Source: Clitoria ternatea (taxonomy: Eukaryota > Streptophyta > Magnoliopsida > Fabales > Fabaceae). From it: 64,000 bases of DNA. The notes beneath the pieces are model-generated. The model made no database searches. It had not been told where the DNA came from and saw only the letters and a list, made by a program, of their open reading frames with translations. How positions within the stretch are numbered: the stretch's first letter is position 1; each line of letters begins with the position of its first letter. A program made the position numbers and the translations under genes. Shown here one piece after another: positions 24,159 to 35,644 of this stretch. The stretch covers positions 106,718,501 through 106,782,500 of the forward strand of contig CM075669.1 of assembly GCA_037962975.1 (NCBI GenBank). Direction: 5' to 3'.

Positions 24159-24619
24159 TTAGTGTAGATTGTGTTATTATCTTCTTTAGTTTTCATTCTG
24201 GAAGTGCTTGTACTTTTGAACTCCTTGCTTGACAAATTTAACTAGTGAATTTGTTCTTTTTTAATACTTAAACTTAAACGTATAGTATTTTTCTATTTTA
24301 TGTTAATGTTAGAGTTGTATACCTGACTATTCCTTATAGGAAATTCTTCAAGTCCAAAGGGGCTTTCACTTGAACCAACCCTTGGTGCCCTTTTAACAAT
24401 TTTAAGTTTTAGGTTGAGTTGGGTTTGAACAACTTAACTGTGATTTTAGAATGTACTGTTACTAATTAGACATCTTTTTTTTGGTTTATAATATATTTCA
24501 TCAAAATCTACATTTCACTATATGATTTTTGTTACCAAGTTATGTAAAATGTGTCGGTTCATGAGTTGCTTGTGTGTAGGTTTAAAAAAAAACTAAACAA
24601 ACTGAGATTTTAAAAAAAA
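24159..24619 (+). other. CACTA interior after the kinesin fragment
   Basis: Possibly kinesin intron or 3' flank. It is AT-rich and no coding is recognised. It leads into the right subterminal repeats. Confidence 0.35.
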
Positions 24620-24629
24620 ACCAAACTAT

Positions 24630-24806
24630 TGTCAGCGGTTTGCATCTACAAACGCAGACAATGTTTTAACTATTGTCAGCGGTTACACACTATAACCGCT
24701 GACATTGTTTGCCTATTGTTAGCGGTTCCAAAGTACAACCGCTGACATTGTTTGACTATTGTCAGTAGTAGCGGAACCGCTGATAATAGCCTTTTTTGTA
24801 GTAGTG
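24630..24806. repeat. Right subterminal CCGCTGA boxes and CACTA end
   Basis: Boxes TGTCAGCGGTTTGCA, TGTCAGCGGTTACAC, ATAACCGCTGACATT, CAACCGCTGACATT and GGAACCGCTGATAA occur in both orientations, ending in ttttttgtagtagtg. Confidence 0.8.
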
Positions 24807-25141
24807 AAATATGTTTGGTATGATTAAAATATTTTTAGGAAAATTACACATTTTTTAAAATTTGATCACTCATATATATCTAGGACATAATTGTATTTTT
24901 ACATTATACAAAAACTTATGGACCAAAGAATTAGGATTCTCACCCTCTTTGATAGAAAAGTTTTGGTGGTAATTATAAATAAAAGTAAATTCCCAGGAAT
25001 CCTAGTTTCTCAAGGATATTTTAAAGTAATTACACCAAATGTGGGAATTAAAAATTCTTAAGTTATGATTCCTGAGAATCAAAATAAGATCCTTATACCA
25101 AATACCTCCTAAAAAGGATAAGGAATTTCAAAGGTACAAAT

Positions 25142-26537
25142 TTATGATGATATCCTTTCCCTATCCACAAGTCGAAGTACTCGAACAAGAGGTGCCATAA
25201 CTTTAAGGGTAAAGACCATATTCTTCCAAAAATTAGGCATCAGAGCAATCTGTGTTTCTTGCTTCCCCTTGGCTTCCTTACTCAACTTGTTCTTCATCCA
25301 TTCATCAGAGGTAAATATTTTCCTCATGTTCCCTTTTTGTTGGTGAAGCCTTTCTAATGAAAGAAAGGAGATGGCAAATCTAGTGATTGCATGTCTCACT
25401 AACTCTTTCCCTTCTGTGAAACGCCTTAATAAACTAAGGGTACTAGAATAGGCATAGATAAAACCAACAACAACTATTCCCCTTTGAATTGTCTTCTTGA
25501 CCAATGGAAGCTTTCTAATATCTTCAAGCATCAAATCTATGCAGTGTACAACGCAAGGGGTCCAATAAAGGTGTGGCATCTTCTCTTGTAACTACTTCCC
25601 GGCTAAAACATAGTTTGAACCATTATCTGTGATTATTTGCACAACCTTGTTCTCTCCAATCTCCTCCACTATAGAGTCAAGCAACTCAAACAGTTTGTCG
25701 TCAGTCTTCACAAATGGTGATCCATCAACAGACTTCATAAACATAGTCCCAGCAGGTGAATTAACCAAAAAATTAATCAAATATCAGTCCATGCTTCTGA
25801 CATTATAGAACAACCGTGCTTTGCCCATTGCTCCTTGTGGTCTTTTAAAAGATTATTGGTGTGCTCCAACTCTTTGTTTAACAATTTAACTCGCATGTCA
25901 TGGTAACTAGGAGCTTTCAAATTTTTTCCATAAGTACCAACAACATCAAACATGTCTTGGAAGGATGAAGATTTGATTAGGTTGAATAACAACCCGGATG
26001 TGAACCAAAATTGGGCTATCATTTGGTGAACCCTTTCCTTCGCCTCCTTGTCACAATGATCTCAGATGCTAGCTTGTCTTAACCTCTCTTTCTTTCTCCT
26101 GTCAATGGCAAGTTCAGGTTTCCTACAAAACAGGTCCATTGGCCCCTTCTTAGCAATCTTCTTTGAAGCACTAGAAATGCCTGAAGAAGGGAGCAAATCT
26201 TGATTTTCCCCTTCATCCTCCCCACTTTCTGCATATCCTGTGTTCTCAAGATCTACATCTCTCACATTGAAACTTTCAATAGTTTCACCCCTAGCTTTTT
26301 CTTCTGCGTATTTAAGAAGTTCCTCTTTGACTTTCGGTGGACATTTTGTACAAGCCTTAACATTTCCCTTCTTTCTGGTTAGATGTTGCTTGGCTCAGGT
26401 TATCCCTCCTTTCATAATCTTCCAACATAAATTACAAAGAGTGGTGTTGGTGTCCGTTTTCGTAAGGGTACAGACATATTTCTAACCGGGATCACTTCTG
26501 TTTTTTGAGGATTGTGTTGAAGCAGATTTAGTGGCCA
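25142..26537 (-). pseudogene. hAT-type transposase (BED finger, DUF659), broken
   Basis: On the minus strand from MATKSAS (26537) the order is: a BED-type zinc finger (CNLCWKIMKGGIT, then QHLTRKKGNVKAC), a linker with KGPMDLFCRKPE, DUF659-like blocks (QFWFTSGLLFN, LVNSPAGTMFMKSVDGSPFV, VVQIITDNGSNYVLAGK), and CVVHCIDLMLEDIRKLP near 25550. Such proteins cut and paste hAT elements. At least three in-frame stops (near 26483, 26388 and 26070) and a frame shift near 25785 inactivate it. The frame ends at 25142 without the C-terminal dimerisation region, so the gene is truncated. No terminal repeats were identified. Confidence 0.85.
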
Positions 26538-29039
26538 TTAAGACTGATTGGCTACTGCAATGAGTTGATTGTTTCACTAAAATGATAGTCAAGAAACAAA
26601 AAAAATGAAACTCAATTGAAATAAAAAATTGTCAAGAATTGAAAAAATTTATAATGTAATATTAAACTTAAAACTAAAACTTTGAAGAACAAAAACATGA
26701 TACAGTTATGCTAGAAATGTCGCTGTTCACAAAAAAATAAATAAACTATGCTGTAATCCTAGAAATGAATGTTGTTCATAAAAAATTTACAGTAATGCTA
26801 AAATAAATAAACTCAAATAATGAAACTAAAAAAATAATGAAACTAGAAATGCTGTTCATAAAAAAATATAAAGTATGCTGTATGTAATGTTAGAATTTAG
26901 AAATACTGTTAAATTTTTTTTATCATAAAGCTAAAATAAATAAACTCAAATAATGAAACTAAAAGGATAATGAAACTAACAAAATAATGGACGGACAGAG
27001 AGAGGAAACAGAGTAGAGAGAAGAAACAGAGAAGAGAGAAGAAATGAAAATCAGAGGAGAGATGGCATGGCACTGACAGAACAAAGAAGAAACAGACACA
27101 GCAGAACAAGGAGAAGAAAATGAACCTACAAACAGAGAGAAGAACAGAGGAGAAAAGAGACAGGGAAGATGACCAGTACGCCAGAGAAGACGAACCAACA
27201 CGCCGGAGAGGGTGAAATCGCACTGGAAAAGTTGACCTGAGCCCCGGACAGAGCTTAATCGTGTTAGAGAACCGTCAGAGAGAATTAGAAACAGAGGGAG
27301 AGATGGGAAATTAAAGGTGGTTGTTTTGTTTTGGGTTTTTGGTTCTTCGTTTTTAGGGTTTCATAAGTTTTGGGCTCCCGGGTCGGTAACCGGGTCGAAG
27401 GCCCAAAACCGTTTTTTTGTTTTTTCCTCCCGTTTCCGCCATGGCCCGCCAGCAACCGATATTGCGCCTTGCCCATGGCGGCGGCATGAAAAACCGATAC
27501 GCCATGACCCTTTCATATCGGACCGTTCAATTTTCGCCACGCAACAGTGGAACAAACAAAACACTTTATGGTATGTCAATGAGTTGTTTATCCATGTTTC
27601 TTTATATAATCTAGAGCACTATATATTTGAATTTCTAAATTTTCATTGCAAAACAATTTTCTCAAGCATAAAATTTGGAATGTATAGGCGATAACATATT
27701 CACTCATATATGATATTCACATAAAAATCAATCATGTCATGCACCAAACTTTAACAGATAATGTGGAGGTGTAAATGACCATCAAAATTATACATAGTGC
27801 CACCGTGAACACTAGTTGACAGTACAAGTATTATTGAAACATTAGCCTATAATTGTGACTTATTGGAAACAAAATACTCTAAGAAATCAACTAAGAACAA
27901 AACAAAAATAAATAGATTTGCAAAGGCCCTACTCTAATTACCAACATGATTATAAATTAAAGAAGAAAATTCCATACAAGAAAAAAATTTCAATCACACA
28001 AAATTAATCAGGACCATTGAACAAAGTTTATAACATTTAGATTTTGCTAAATACCTCCTTAAGGGTCTTGCACCTATGATAATAGAATAAATCTTAGAGG
28101 GTGTTGCACCTACGATTATAGGTCCACGAACCCACACATATTTTAACCTCTTTAAAATACTCCATCAAAGGGAAAATTAAAGTAAACAATCAAGGAAAAA
28201 TCATTCTAGGTTTTAAGGTTTTAGCTTTTTAGAGAGAAAAGAAACCTCAAAAGAGATGTGGACAATATGCCTAGAGAAACACGACATAAGAAGCACAACC
28301 AGATGCAACTTCAAGCTACATCCACCATTGTGTCATCCCTCTCTTCACTCGAAACCATCATGTTTCTCTGCATAAACCACTAGTGGCACAGTTACGCGCC
28401 TCTTTAACCTTTAAAGAAGAATAATCCAACGCCACTAAGAGCATACCTTACACAAAAGAATGTGAGTAAAATATTTTAAAATGGAAATATATTTATAATT
28501 GAACAAGATCTCAATATCTTTACATAGAAAATTAAAATAAACCAAAAAATTAGGTTGGGAAGGAAAAATAGTACTGATTATAAGAAGAAGAGAATAGATA
28601 TATAAGGTTAAGGTACCTATTTGGAGGTTAACAAAGCACTAAACAAAGAAACACAAACAAAGCACACAAACAAGGGTTCTCCACCTGCGCAGAACGGAGA
28701 TAGGATGAGAATGATAAAAGTGGAAAACACCTAATAAAGAATCGTAAGAAGCCAAAATATAAAGAGGAAAATACCTAATAGAGAACGCATAGTGAAGAAC
28801 GCTGGAAAATAATTGGTAGTGGAGGTTTAAGGAGGCGTGGTGATGGAATGAGCGGCGCGGTGAAGAAAGATTTGGAAGAATTAGGAATTTTGAGAGAAAG
28901 AGTCTAATGAAAAGGGGAGTCGCGGGAAAGAAAAGAATGTAGGGTTTGAGGGTTTTTTTAATGTTAAAATAAAACAAGGGCTTTCTAAAGTATTTAGATA
29001 AAAAATTGAATTTGGGAAAAATTAGAAACTGATTTTTTC
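26538..29039. other. Intergenic DNA, no gene recognised
   Basis: About 26540-27300 is upstream of the hAT transposase and may belong to that element. About 27360-27545 is unusually GC-rich (GGTAACCGGGTCGAAGG, GCCATGGCCCGCC). About 28080-28160 has two close copies of CTTAGAGGGTGTTGCACCTA-like text. Short ORFs on both strands show no known domain. Confidence 0.4.
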
Positions 29040-29706
29040 CAGTCACTAAAATTATTTTATAATAAATTTATTTTGTCCTAAATTAGAGACCGATTTTTTG
29101 GTCACTAACTTAGAGACTGATTTTATCGGTCACAAAAATATTTCCATCTTAAACTTTTTATACACTAAAGACTGATTTTTCCATCACTAACTTAGAGACT
29201 AATTTTATCAGTCACAATAATATTTTCATATTTAACCTTTTTATACACTAGAGACCAATTTTTTTGGTCATTAACTTAGAGACTGATTTTTCAGTCACTA
29301 AAAAATTATTTTCATATGATAATTTTATATTAGATATTTTTAAATTAGAGACTAATTTTTTAGTCTCTATTGTGACCAAATTAGTGATTAATTCCATATA
29401 AAACTTTACCAACTTCTTGTTGGTCTCTAAATCGGTCACTAAACTTAGAAACCAAGAAACCAGTCACTAAAATCAGTCTCTAACTATAGTGACCAATTTC
29501 TCCATTGCTCTTCTGGTCACTAATTTAAAGACCAAAATATCAGTCTCTATTGGTAAATTTAGTGACTGTTTTTTTGGTCTCTAAGTTTGGTGACCGATTT
29601 ATAGACCAATGGTAATTTGGAATAGTTTTCTATGAAATCAGTCTCTAATTCAGTCACAATAGTGACTGATATATTTTAGTCACTAAACAATAGTTTTCTT
29701 ATAGTG
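29040..29706 (+). mobile_element. Right end of a CACTA element with GACCGATTTTTGGTC boxes
   Basis: More than a dozen boxes of the form AGAGACTGATTTT...GGTCACTAA occur in both orientations, ending at ttttcttatagtg (TAGTG ends at 29706). This is a CACTA terminus with a subterminal array unlike those of the other CACTA copies here. No matching CACTATAAGAAAA left end is seen upstream in the window, so only the right part is supported. Confidence 0.7.
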
Positions 29707-32446
29707 GATGCAAGCTAACAAGATCAACGATTTTGTTGGTCTTGTTATTGGTGTGCTTATGTTAATGTGTTTTTATTGCCCTATTAGTTCAAAGGCCTCA
29801 TATGTTATTTGTCTACTTCCTTCATCTTTCCTTGAACAAAAGAATACCCAAAATAAGGTCACTTTCATATATTAATATATTCTCTTAGAAATGATAGGGG
29901 TGCACTCCCAATCCACCCCTCCCCTCCTAGTATCGCCCTCGATAAACTTAAGGGGAAACGAAGGCAAAGATTCATGATGGGATGTTATAGTGTTAGTGTG
30001 TATTGAGAGTGTTGATTACTAAAAACGTCTATATATATTAGTAGGTATGAGTCTTCTCAAAATACAGTGATTTTGACCTGGAGTGAAGCTTTAGCTTTCG
30101 ACAGTTATTAGATAAGGATTGATGAGTTGACCTAAATGAGAAAGAAAAATTGTTGGAACGAGATTGATCATTGAAGAAATACTAGTTCCTTCTTCAACTC
30201 CTGGCCTAACAAACTTTGATCAATCACTTTCTTGTCCTCTTCATACTATGGATGCCCTCTGCTCTTAGAATTCTACTGATCAAACCATTTGATGACATAG
30301 GGATAGAGATTCCTAAAAGATTTTTTCTTGTAGCCTATAACAGTTGATTCTTAAGCTGGTTATTTAAGAACATAAAAACCTTTTTCTTTGACTTATGCCT
30401 TGGAGAAGAACATTCTTTGTTTGGGTTTAAACTCGTTAACTTGTGGGAGCCAAATTTAGATGATGTGAAGTGTAGTGTTAGTTATTAGTTCTTTTTTAAT
30501 TATTTCATATTACAAATAACTTTGTTTATCTTTTTTATTGAATTTTAACTATTATGAAAATTAATGAGTCGTACACTAAGCATATCAATCATATAAATAT
30601 AAAATGATTAATTGAATTTTATATTTTATTCAATCTTATAAAAGTCATCATTCTTGTTTTGAAATAAAAAAAGAAATAGAACAATTCTTAATTTTTTATT
30701 TTAGTAAAACATGGAACCTTAAAGATGAAGAAAAGTTATACGTTGTTTATGAAAATCCAAACTTTGATTCCTAATACCCCATAAATAGTTAACACTATAT
30801 AGGAACAATAATCAATTTTAGCTTGAATGGTTTATTTTATAGCTGAATACAAATGTATCTCCTCGTAATAGATAAAAGAAGATAAACAAGAATTAATTCT
30901 AGTTCCCATATAATAAAAAAAAGTAAGACATCTGTAGAAGAAAATGGCCTTATTTTTACCTTGCTAACATCAAGAAATAAAATAATTTAGATTCTCGAGT
31001 AACTAATTGAGTTGTTAATGTAGCTATAGTGGTAAATAAATATCGTTAGTACAACAAGCCCTAAAGAAAGTTCATCTATTCTGAATCTAAAATACTGATC
31101 AATTTATAATTCTCCATTAAATGGATTAATGGGTCATTCAATTTAAAATAATAATAAAATGCATAAGTTAAAGAAAGGAGATTAATTAAACATATACAAA
31201 TGGTATACAATAATGAATGGATTAGATACCCCAGGAGTCCTAACCGTAAATGATGGATACTAGGCATTGTGAGTATCAACCCGTGCAATATTATAGCTTA
31301 CGTGTTAAGTATCCCACTTGGGGAGTATAGTCGCAAGAATAAAACTCAAAGGAATTGATACAGGCCCACACAAGTAGTGGATCATGTGATTTAATTCAAT
31401 GCAAAGTGAAGAACCTTACTAAGGCTTGACATGCTGCAAATCCTTTTGAAAGAAAGGCGTGCCTTCAGAAAAGTGGACACATATGGTGCATGGTTGTTGT
31501 CATCTCTTGTTGTAAGGTGTTGGGTTAAGTCTCACAATAAGCGCAATCAATAATTGTAATAAAACCTAACCAGTTGACCCTTTAGGTTTTCTGGCGACAC
31601 GAATATATTTTAGTGATTGTCATTCTGTAAGACCATAATAAAAATGCAATTTTTGTTTTTCTTCTAAACGAATATGATATTGATATTTTTTTATTGGAAC
31701 TTGATTGGTTTTTGAGTTTATTTTTTATTATTGACATTTTACTAATTCATATTGGTTGTTTCTGTGTGTTTGTGTTGCTATGATTGATATGCGTTATTTA
31801 CATTTCCCATTGAATTTTTATTTAGGGGCGTCGTGATGATTATGTGAGAATGGGTCCAGATGATCCCTTATCTTTCATGTGCTTGTTGTTTGTGTTTACT
31901 TTGTTTAGGGAAGAAGGTTTGTTTGGAGTGGTGGCTAGATGTGCTATAGGTTTCACAAGAGGGAAAGTTATTGTGTAACAAGGTGTCATTCCATGTCAAG
32001 CAATGTTTCATTCCCAGGGAAGTAGGGATTTTTTTATTTGTCTTGAGCTTTTCGAATACTCCTTAAAACCTGTTTGGTTCTTACTTCTGTAGGTAATGGA
32101 ACCGGTTGATGAAAATGACAAACCTACTTTTGATCCCCATCCCCCTACCATAAATACTTTTGGCCAAGTGAAGAGTAAGCTATTGTTAGAGTGCTTGAAG
32201 ATTCACAATGACATATAATCGATTCAAATGATAAAGTGCATTGTTTTTACCAGCGCAGGTGATGATTCGAGTGTATAGTGTATTGCTTATATCGAATAGG
32301 ATCGTGTGTGCGTGGGTAAGAACCGTCGGGAGGACCCTGGCTTTATATTTTTTCATGAGGCCTTCTTTGAGAGGTTGTGCTTGAGCCTCTTTTTCATTGC
32401 TTTACAATAGAGAGTACTTTGAGTGGTGAACATAGCATTGTCTTAG
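29707..32446. other. Intergenic DNA, no gene recognised
   Basis: Mostly AT-rich. A possible exon-like stretch at about 32095-32215 reads EPVDENDKPTFDPHPPT but matches nothing I recognise; it may be an upstream part of the decayed transposon ORF that follows. Confidence 0.35.
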
Positions 32447-32735
32447 CTTCATCCTAATAGTTGGGCCTTCGATAGGGCTTTTGAGACACTATGTGGTTAC
32501 TTTTGCATAAAGCAAACTATGAACCTATTTTTTTTATTTCTTCTAACCAAAGATCACTAAGAAAAGGACACTTGTTGGCGAGATATCTGTTAATGGTGTT
32601 CCTGACCAAACTTTTTTCAATCTTTTTAAGCAATCATTTAAGGGTTTCAAGGATGTCTTCTTCAAAGTCTTTCCTATGTCGGGCAATGAGGATTTTTTGC
32701 ATGACAAGTTAGTCATGCCTTTAGTTTTTCTTTAG
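32447..32735 (+). pseudogene. Decayed plant transposon ORF (Transposase_28-like)
   Basis: Two adjacent frames read LHPNSWAFDRAFETLCGYF and then VNGVPDQTFFNLFKQSFKGF followed by KDVFFKVFP. This resembles the plant 'putative gypsy-type transposon' domain (LHPNSWAFIRAFEILC, then a SYKGFKGKFFKV-like block). A stop (after KDH) and a frame shift separate the pieces. What the domain does is not established. The call rests on motif memory. Confidence 0.55.
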
Positions 32736-33601
32736 TAGCAAGAGCGGGAAGTGCAACTAAAGGTTCGAAAGGAAGATTTATCCCTAGGTGAGTTAAGGGA
32801 GTTGTCTATTCTTTCAGAACTAAGGCTAGGTATGGAAAGTCAACTTGCCCCTTCGATTAACCGCCTTACCCCACCTCGACCTTGAACAAGAGAGGTTAAA
32901 AATTTCAGTTCTTGAAAAGGAAAAGAAAAAATTCAATTCTTGAACAAGAAAGGATAAAAAACAAAGACACAATTATTTATAGGTCCTAGAACAAGAAAAG
33001 AACAAATTTTCATGTTAAGAAAGCAAAAGAACAAATAAGAAAGTGAGAAATGAATAATACTAGTGTTGGTGCATAATGCGATGACTTCTGTGTAATGGCT
33101 GAATGTGATTTGGTGTTCGCGCTTAGTTGGGTGACAACGTTGGTGATGAGGTAGGTGTTTTACCAGCACGACTTTAATGAATAGGGTTAGAATCGAGACT
33201 CAAGAGTTGTGAATGAGGGAGGTGGAAATGTGATTCGGAGTATGGTGCTACAAAAAGGAACAAAAGATTTTAAGATAAGGTAAATAAAACCCTAGACTAT
33301 GTGTTGTAATACACACACATACACACAAACACATACACACACACACACATATATATATATATAGTACTATAGTAGTTTAACGTAATTAGGTCAGGGTTGG
33401 GGACAAAAATAAGGCAGATAGATGTTTAACCATCCCTATCCCTATCCCCATTCCCACCCCTACCTTTGTCTTTTACACTTTGGGTAAAATCCACCCCCAC
33501 CCCCAGACTTGAAAAATGTAGCGGAACTTAAATTTTTTCCTTTCTTGTTCAATAATAATTAAATAATCATGCCTTAGATATTGTTTTCCTCTAAACTTTT
33601 A
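32736..33601. other. Intergenic DNA with CA and TA microsatellites
   Basis: No gene. An AC/CA-rich run at about 33310-33348 passes into a TA run to about 33362. Confidence 0.6.
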
Positions 33602-33828
33602 GGTTGTGTTTAGTTACAGAAAATTATTCTAATTTTTTGAGAAAATTTTTCTGCTTGTTTTCCAAAATTTTCATTTCTTGGAATAGTTAGAAAAATTCTA
33701 AAAACCTGTTTAGATAATATGGTAGTTTTACAATTTGGAAAACTAGAAAACTGGAAAAGTTGTTCAAGTGCACTCAGTTTTTCAAAATTTTTTCAAGCAT
33801 TCTTTAATTCAAATTAATTGAGATGTGT

Positions 33829-33868
<40 letters not shown>

Positions 33869-34084
33869 GACAATATTGTATAGTATATGCATCACATAAA
33901 AATTGTGACAAAAATTTAAAGTAATATTAAAATGAGAGCAAATGAGTTTGTCTTTAAATATATTACAAGATGGTTACAATGATTTGAATTTCTTGCCTTT
34001 GGTGACGAGTCACATTGTAGTTATTTCATAGGCTATTAGCAATTGATTCTCCTAATTAAATCATTGCATTGTTATCAGTTATGT

Positions 34085-35404
34085 CTACAACAAAACCTGC
34101 TTGGATTGTGGTGAGGTTTCATTTGAAAGTTCTAAATAATCTTCACCATACATTGTAAATAAATTATCAGCCCTGTCTTCCATCCTAATATAATTATGCA
34201 ACGCACAACATGCATGTGAAATCAACATTTGACGCCGCAACAGATAACTTGGTATATCTCTTAGAATATGAAATCTAGCCTTAAGAACACCAAATGTGCG
34301 CTCTATAACATTACAAATTGATGAGTGTATGTAATTAAACAATTTTTCTTTTTGTCTTATTCCTTCACCGCGTTGGAAATCACTACGATGGTATCGTTAA
34401 CCTCGATAAGGGGCTAAAAACCCTTTTACTTTGGGATAACCACTATCTACAACGTAGAAATAATCTATAAAGAAAAAGGAAGATAAGTTAGTTAATGAAT
34501 TCATGTTGCCATTGTAATATATTTTTACATAATAATGAGTTATACCATTAGTAGGTATAGGAAATCTATTTTCAGTTCTATATACTGCGACTGTAAATAC
34601 GCGGGAATCATTAGTTGTTCCTTCCTAACCAGTATAGACAAAGGTGAGCATCATATCATGTGAGCAAACACCCATGACATTTTGGGTAACAAGAACTAAT
34701 TTCCTTTCTGTTACGTGCTGGTGCCCATACTGCTACATGAGTTCCATCGATGGTAACAATGTAATTCTAAAATCAAAACTTTTTCATATTTAAACTAATT
34801 TAGAATGAAATTAAAGAAGTTGAAAATAGCAATCATATTATACCTTGAAGAACGGATACCATTTAGGATATTTTAGAATTTCTAGTTGAAATTCACCTCG
34901 ATCAACAAGTCTAATTATTGTTGTACCAAATGCCTTTAATGCTCTTAACACCCTTTTAAACCACACATGAGTTGTTCTAGTTGAATGTTGAAATTGATCA
35001 CTGACTAGTCTTTGTCTTGTGCCATGGCATAAGATCTTTAATCCCATTGCCAAACTTTCCTCTACACTAACATTTCTTGAATAATGTAATAGATTTAACA
35101 TCTTCAACCTCTTGCATAAATTTAAAAACATACGTGGCCTCATGCGAAATGATTCATAGCATTGTGAAGGGTTTTCATACAATATTTCTTTTATATATTA
35201 TTTTCCACTAAGCATAGATGTCTTACAAGGAACTCTATCAACAAAGGTACGAGTATGTTCCTTCAAGAATAAAAAGAACATCATATCCATTTCCATATCC
35301 ATATCAGATTCTTCATTTGAGCTGTAACTATTATTTGATGAATCTAGCATAACATTTACATCCATATCTAACTCTGCAGAACAATGAATTTCTATCATAA
35401 TCAA
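34085..35404 (-). pseudogene. PIF/Harbinger DDE transposase
   Basis: Transcribed leftward. From 35404: an acidic/Met-rich N-terminus, RVPCKTS, then after a TAA near 35198 YENPSQCYESFRMRPRMFLN and the conserved N-terminal helices to about 34838. After an intron (34837 to about 34772) come IDGTHVAVWAPARNRKE, NDSRVFT, a second intron, VVDSGYPKVKGFLAPYRG and VIERTFGVLKARFHILRD, ending near QSKQVLL. The catalytic D, D and E are all present in IDGTHV, VDSGYP and VIERTFG. In-frame stops (for example after GK, after LLT and after PYRG) inactivate it. The product would excise and insert the element at TWA sites. Confidence 0.85.
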
Positions 35405-35459
35405 TGTTATAAACTAAGTAAATATAATCACATGCATGATAATACTCAGTGTTTCAATG

Positions 35460-35600
35460 TACTAATGATGGTCATCGCATGCCAACATACACAAGTCATC
35501 ATATGCCAAACACATATACGTGATCCCATGCCAACATACATAAGTCATCACGTGCCAACATTCATAAGTCAGCGCATGCCAACATACATAAGTCAAAGAA
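35460..35600. repeat. Short tandem repeat between the two Harbinger ORFs
   Basis: About five diverged copies of CATGCCAACATACATAAGTCA-like text (about 24-30 bp each). The array lies between the 5' end of the transposase and the 3' end of the Myb-like ORF. Confidence 0.75.
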
Positions 35601-35644
35601 AATCCTAAAAATTATTACAAATAAGTCCTAAAAATTAATACAAC

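Larger units (their letters stand above)
20109..24806 (+). mobile_element. Gene-capturing non-autonomous CACTA element (4698 bp)
   Basis: The left end CACTACAACAAAAA and the reverse complement of the right end, CACTACTACAAAAA, differ at one of 14 bases. The flanking 3-bp duplication is AAA on both sides (20106-20108 and 24807-24809). Subterminal boxes of the type AACCGCTGACA/TGTCAGCGGTT lie at 20155-20220 and 24630-24785. There is no transposase. The interior holds, all on the plus strand, fragments of a bHLH gene, a sugar transporter gene and a kinesin gene, with introns. This is the structure of a Pack-CACTA (transduplicating) element that would depend on a transposase supplied in trans. 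Confidence 0.85.
20049..25111. mobile_element. MITE-like inverted repeat split by the CACTA element
   Basis: The left arm 20049-20108 (GGAGTGTTTAGTA, then GATTCTAGGAATTATG) resembles the reverse complement of the right arm up to 25111 (GGAGGTATTTGGTAT, then GATTCTCAGGAATCATA). The inner right flank (24810-25000) continues the pairing loosely. Without the CACTA insert it would be about 360 bp. The ends and possible TAA-like flanks suggest a Tourist/Harbinger-type MITE. The arms are imperfect, so this is a moderate call. Confidence 0.5.

Noticed and set aside
27613..27620. CACTATATA as left end of the third CACTA element
   Set aside because: It does not match the CACTATAAGAAAA expected from the right end and has no subterminal boxes after it.
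27317..27694. Plus-strand ORF in the GC-rich part upstream of the hAT gene
   Set aside because: No domain is recognised; it is probably flank of the hAT element or chance.
28639..29046. 135-codon minus-strand ORF
   Set aside because: No known domain, AT-rich composition, and no splice or promoter context to support it.
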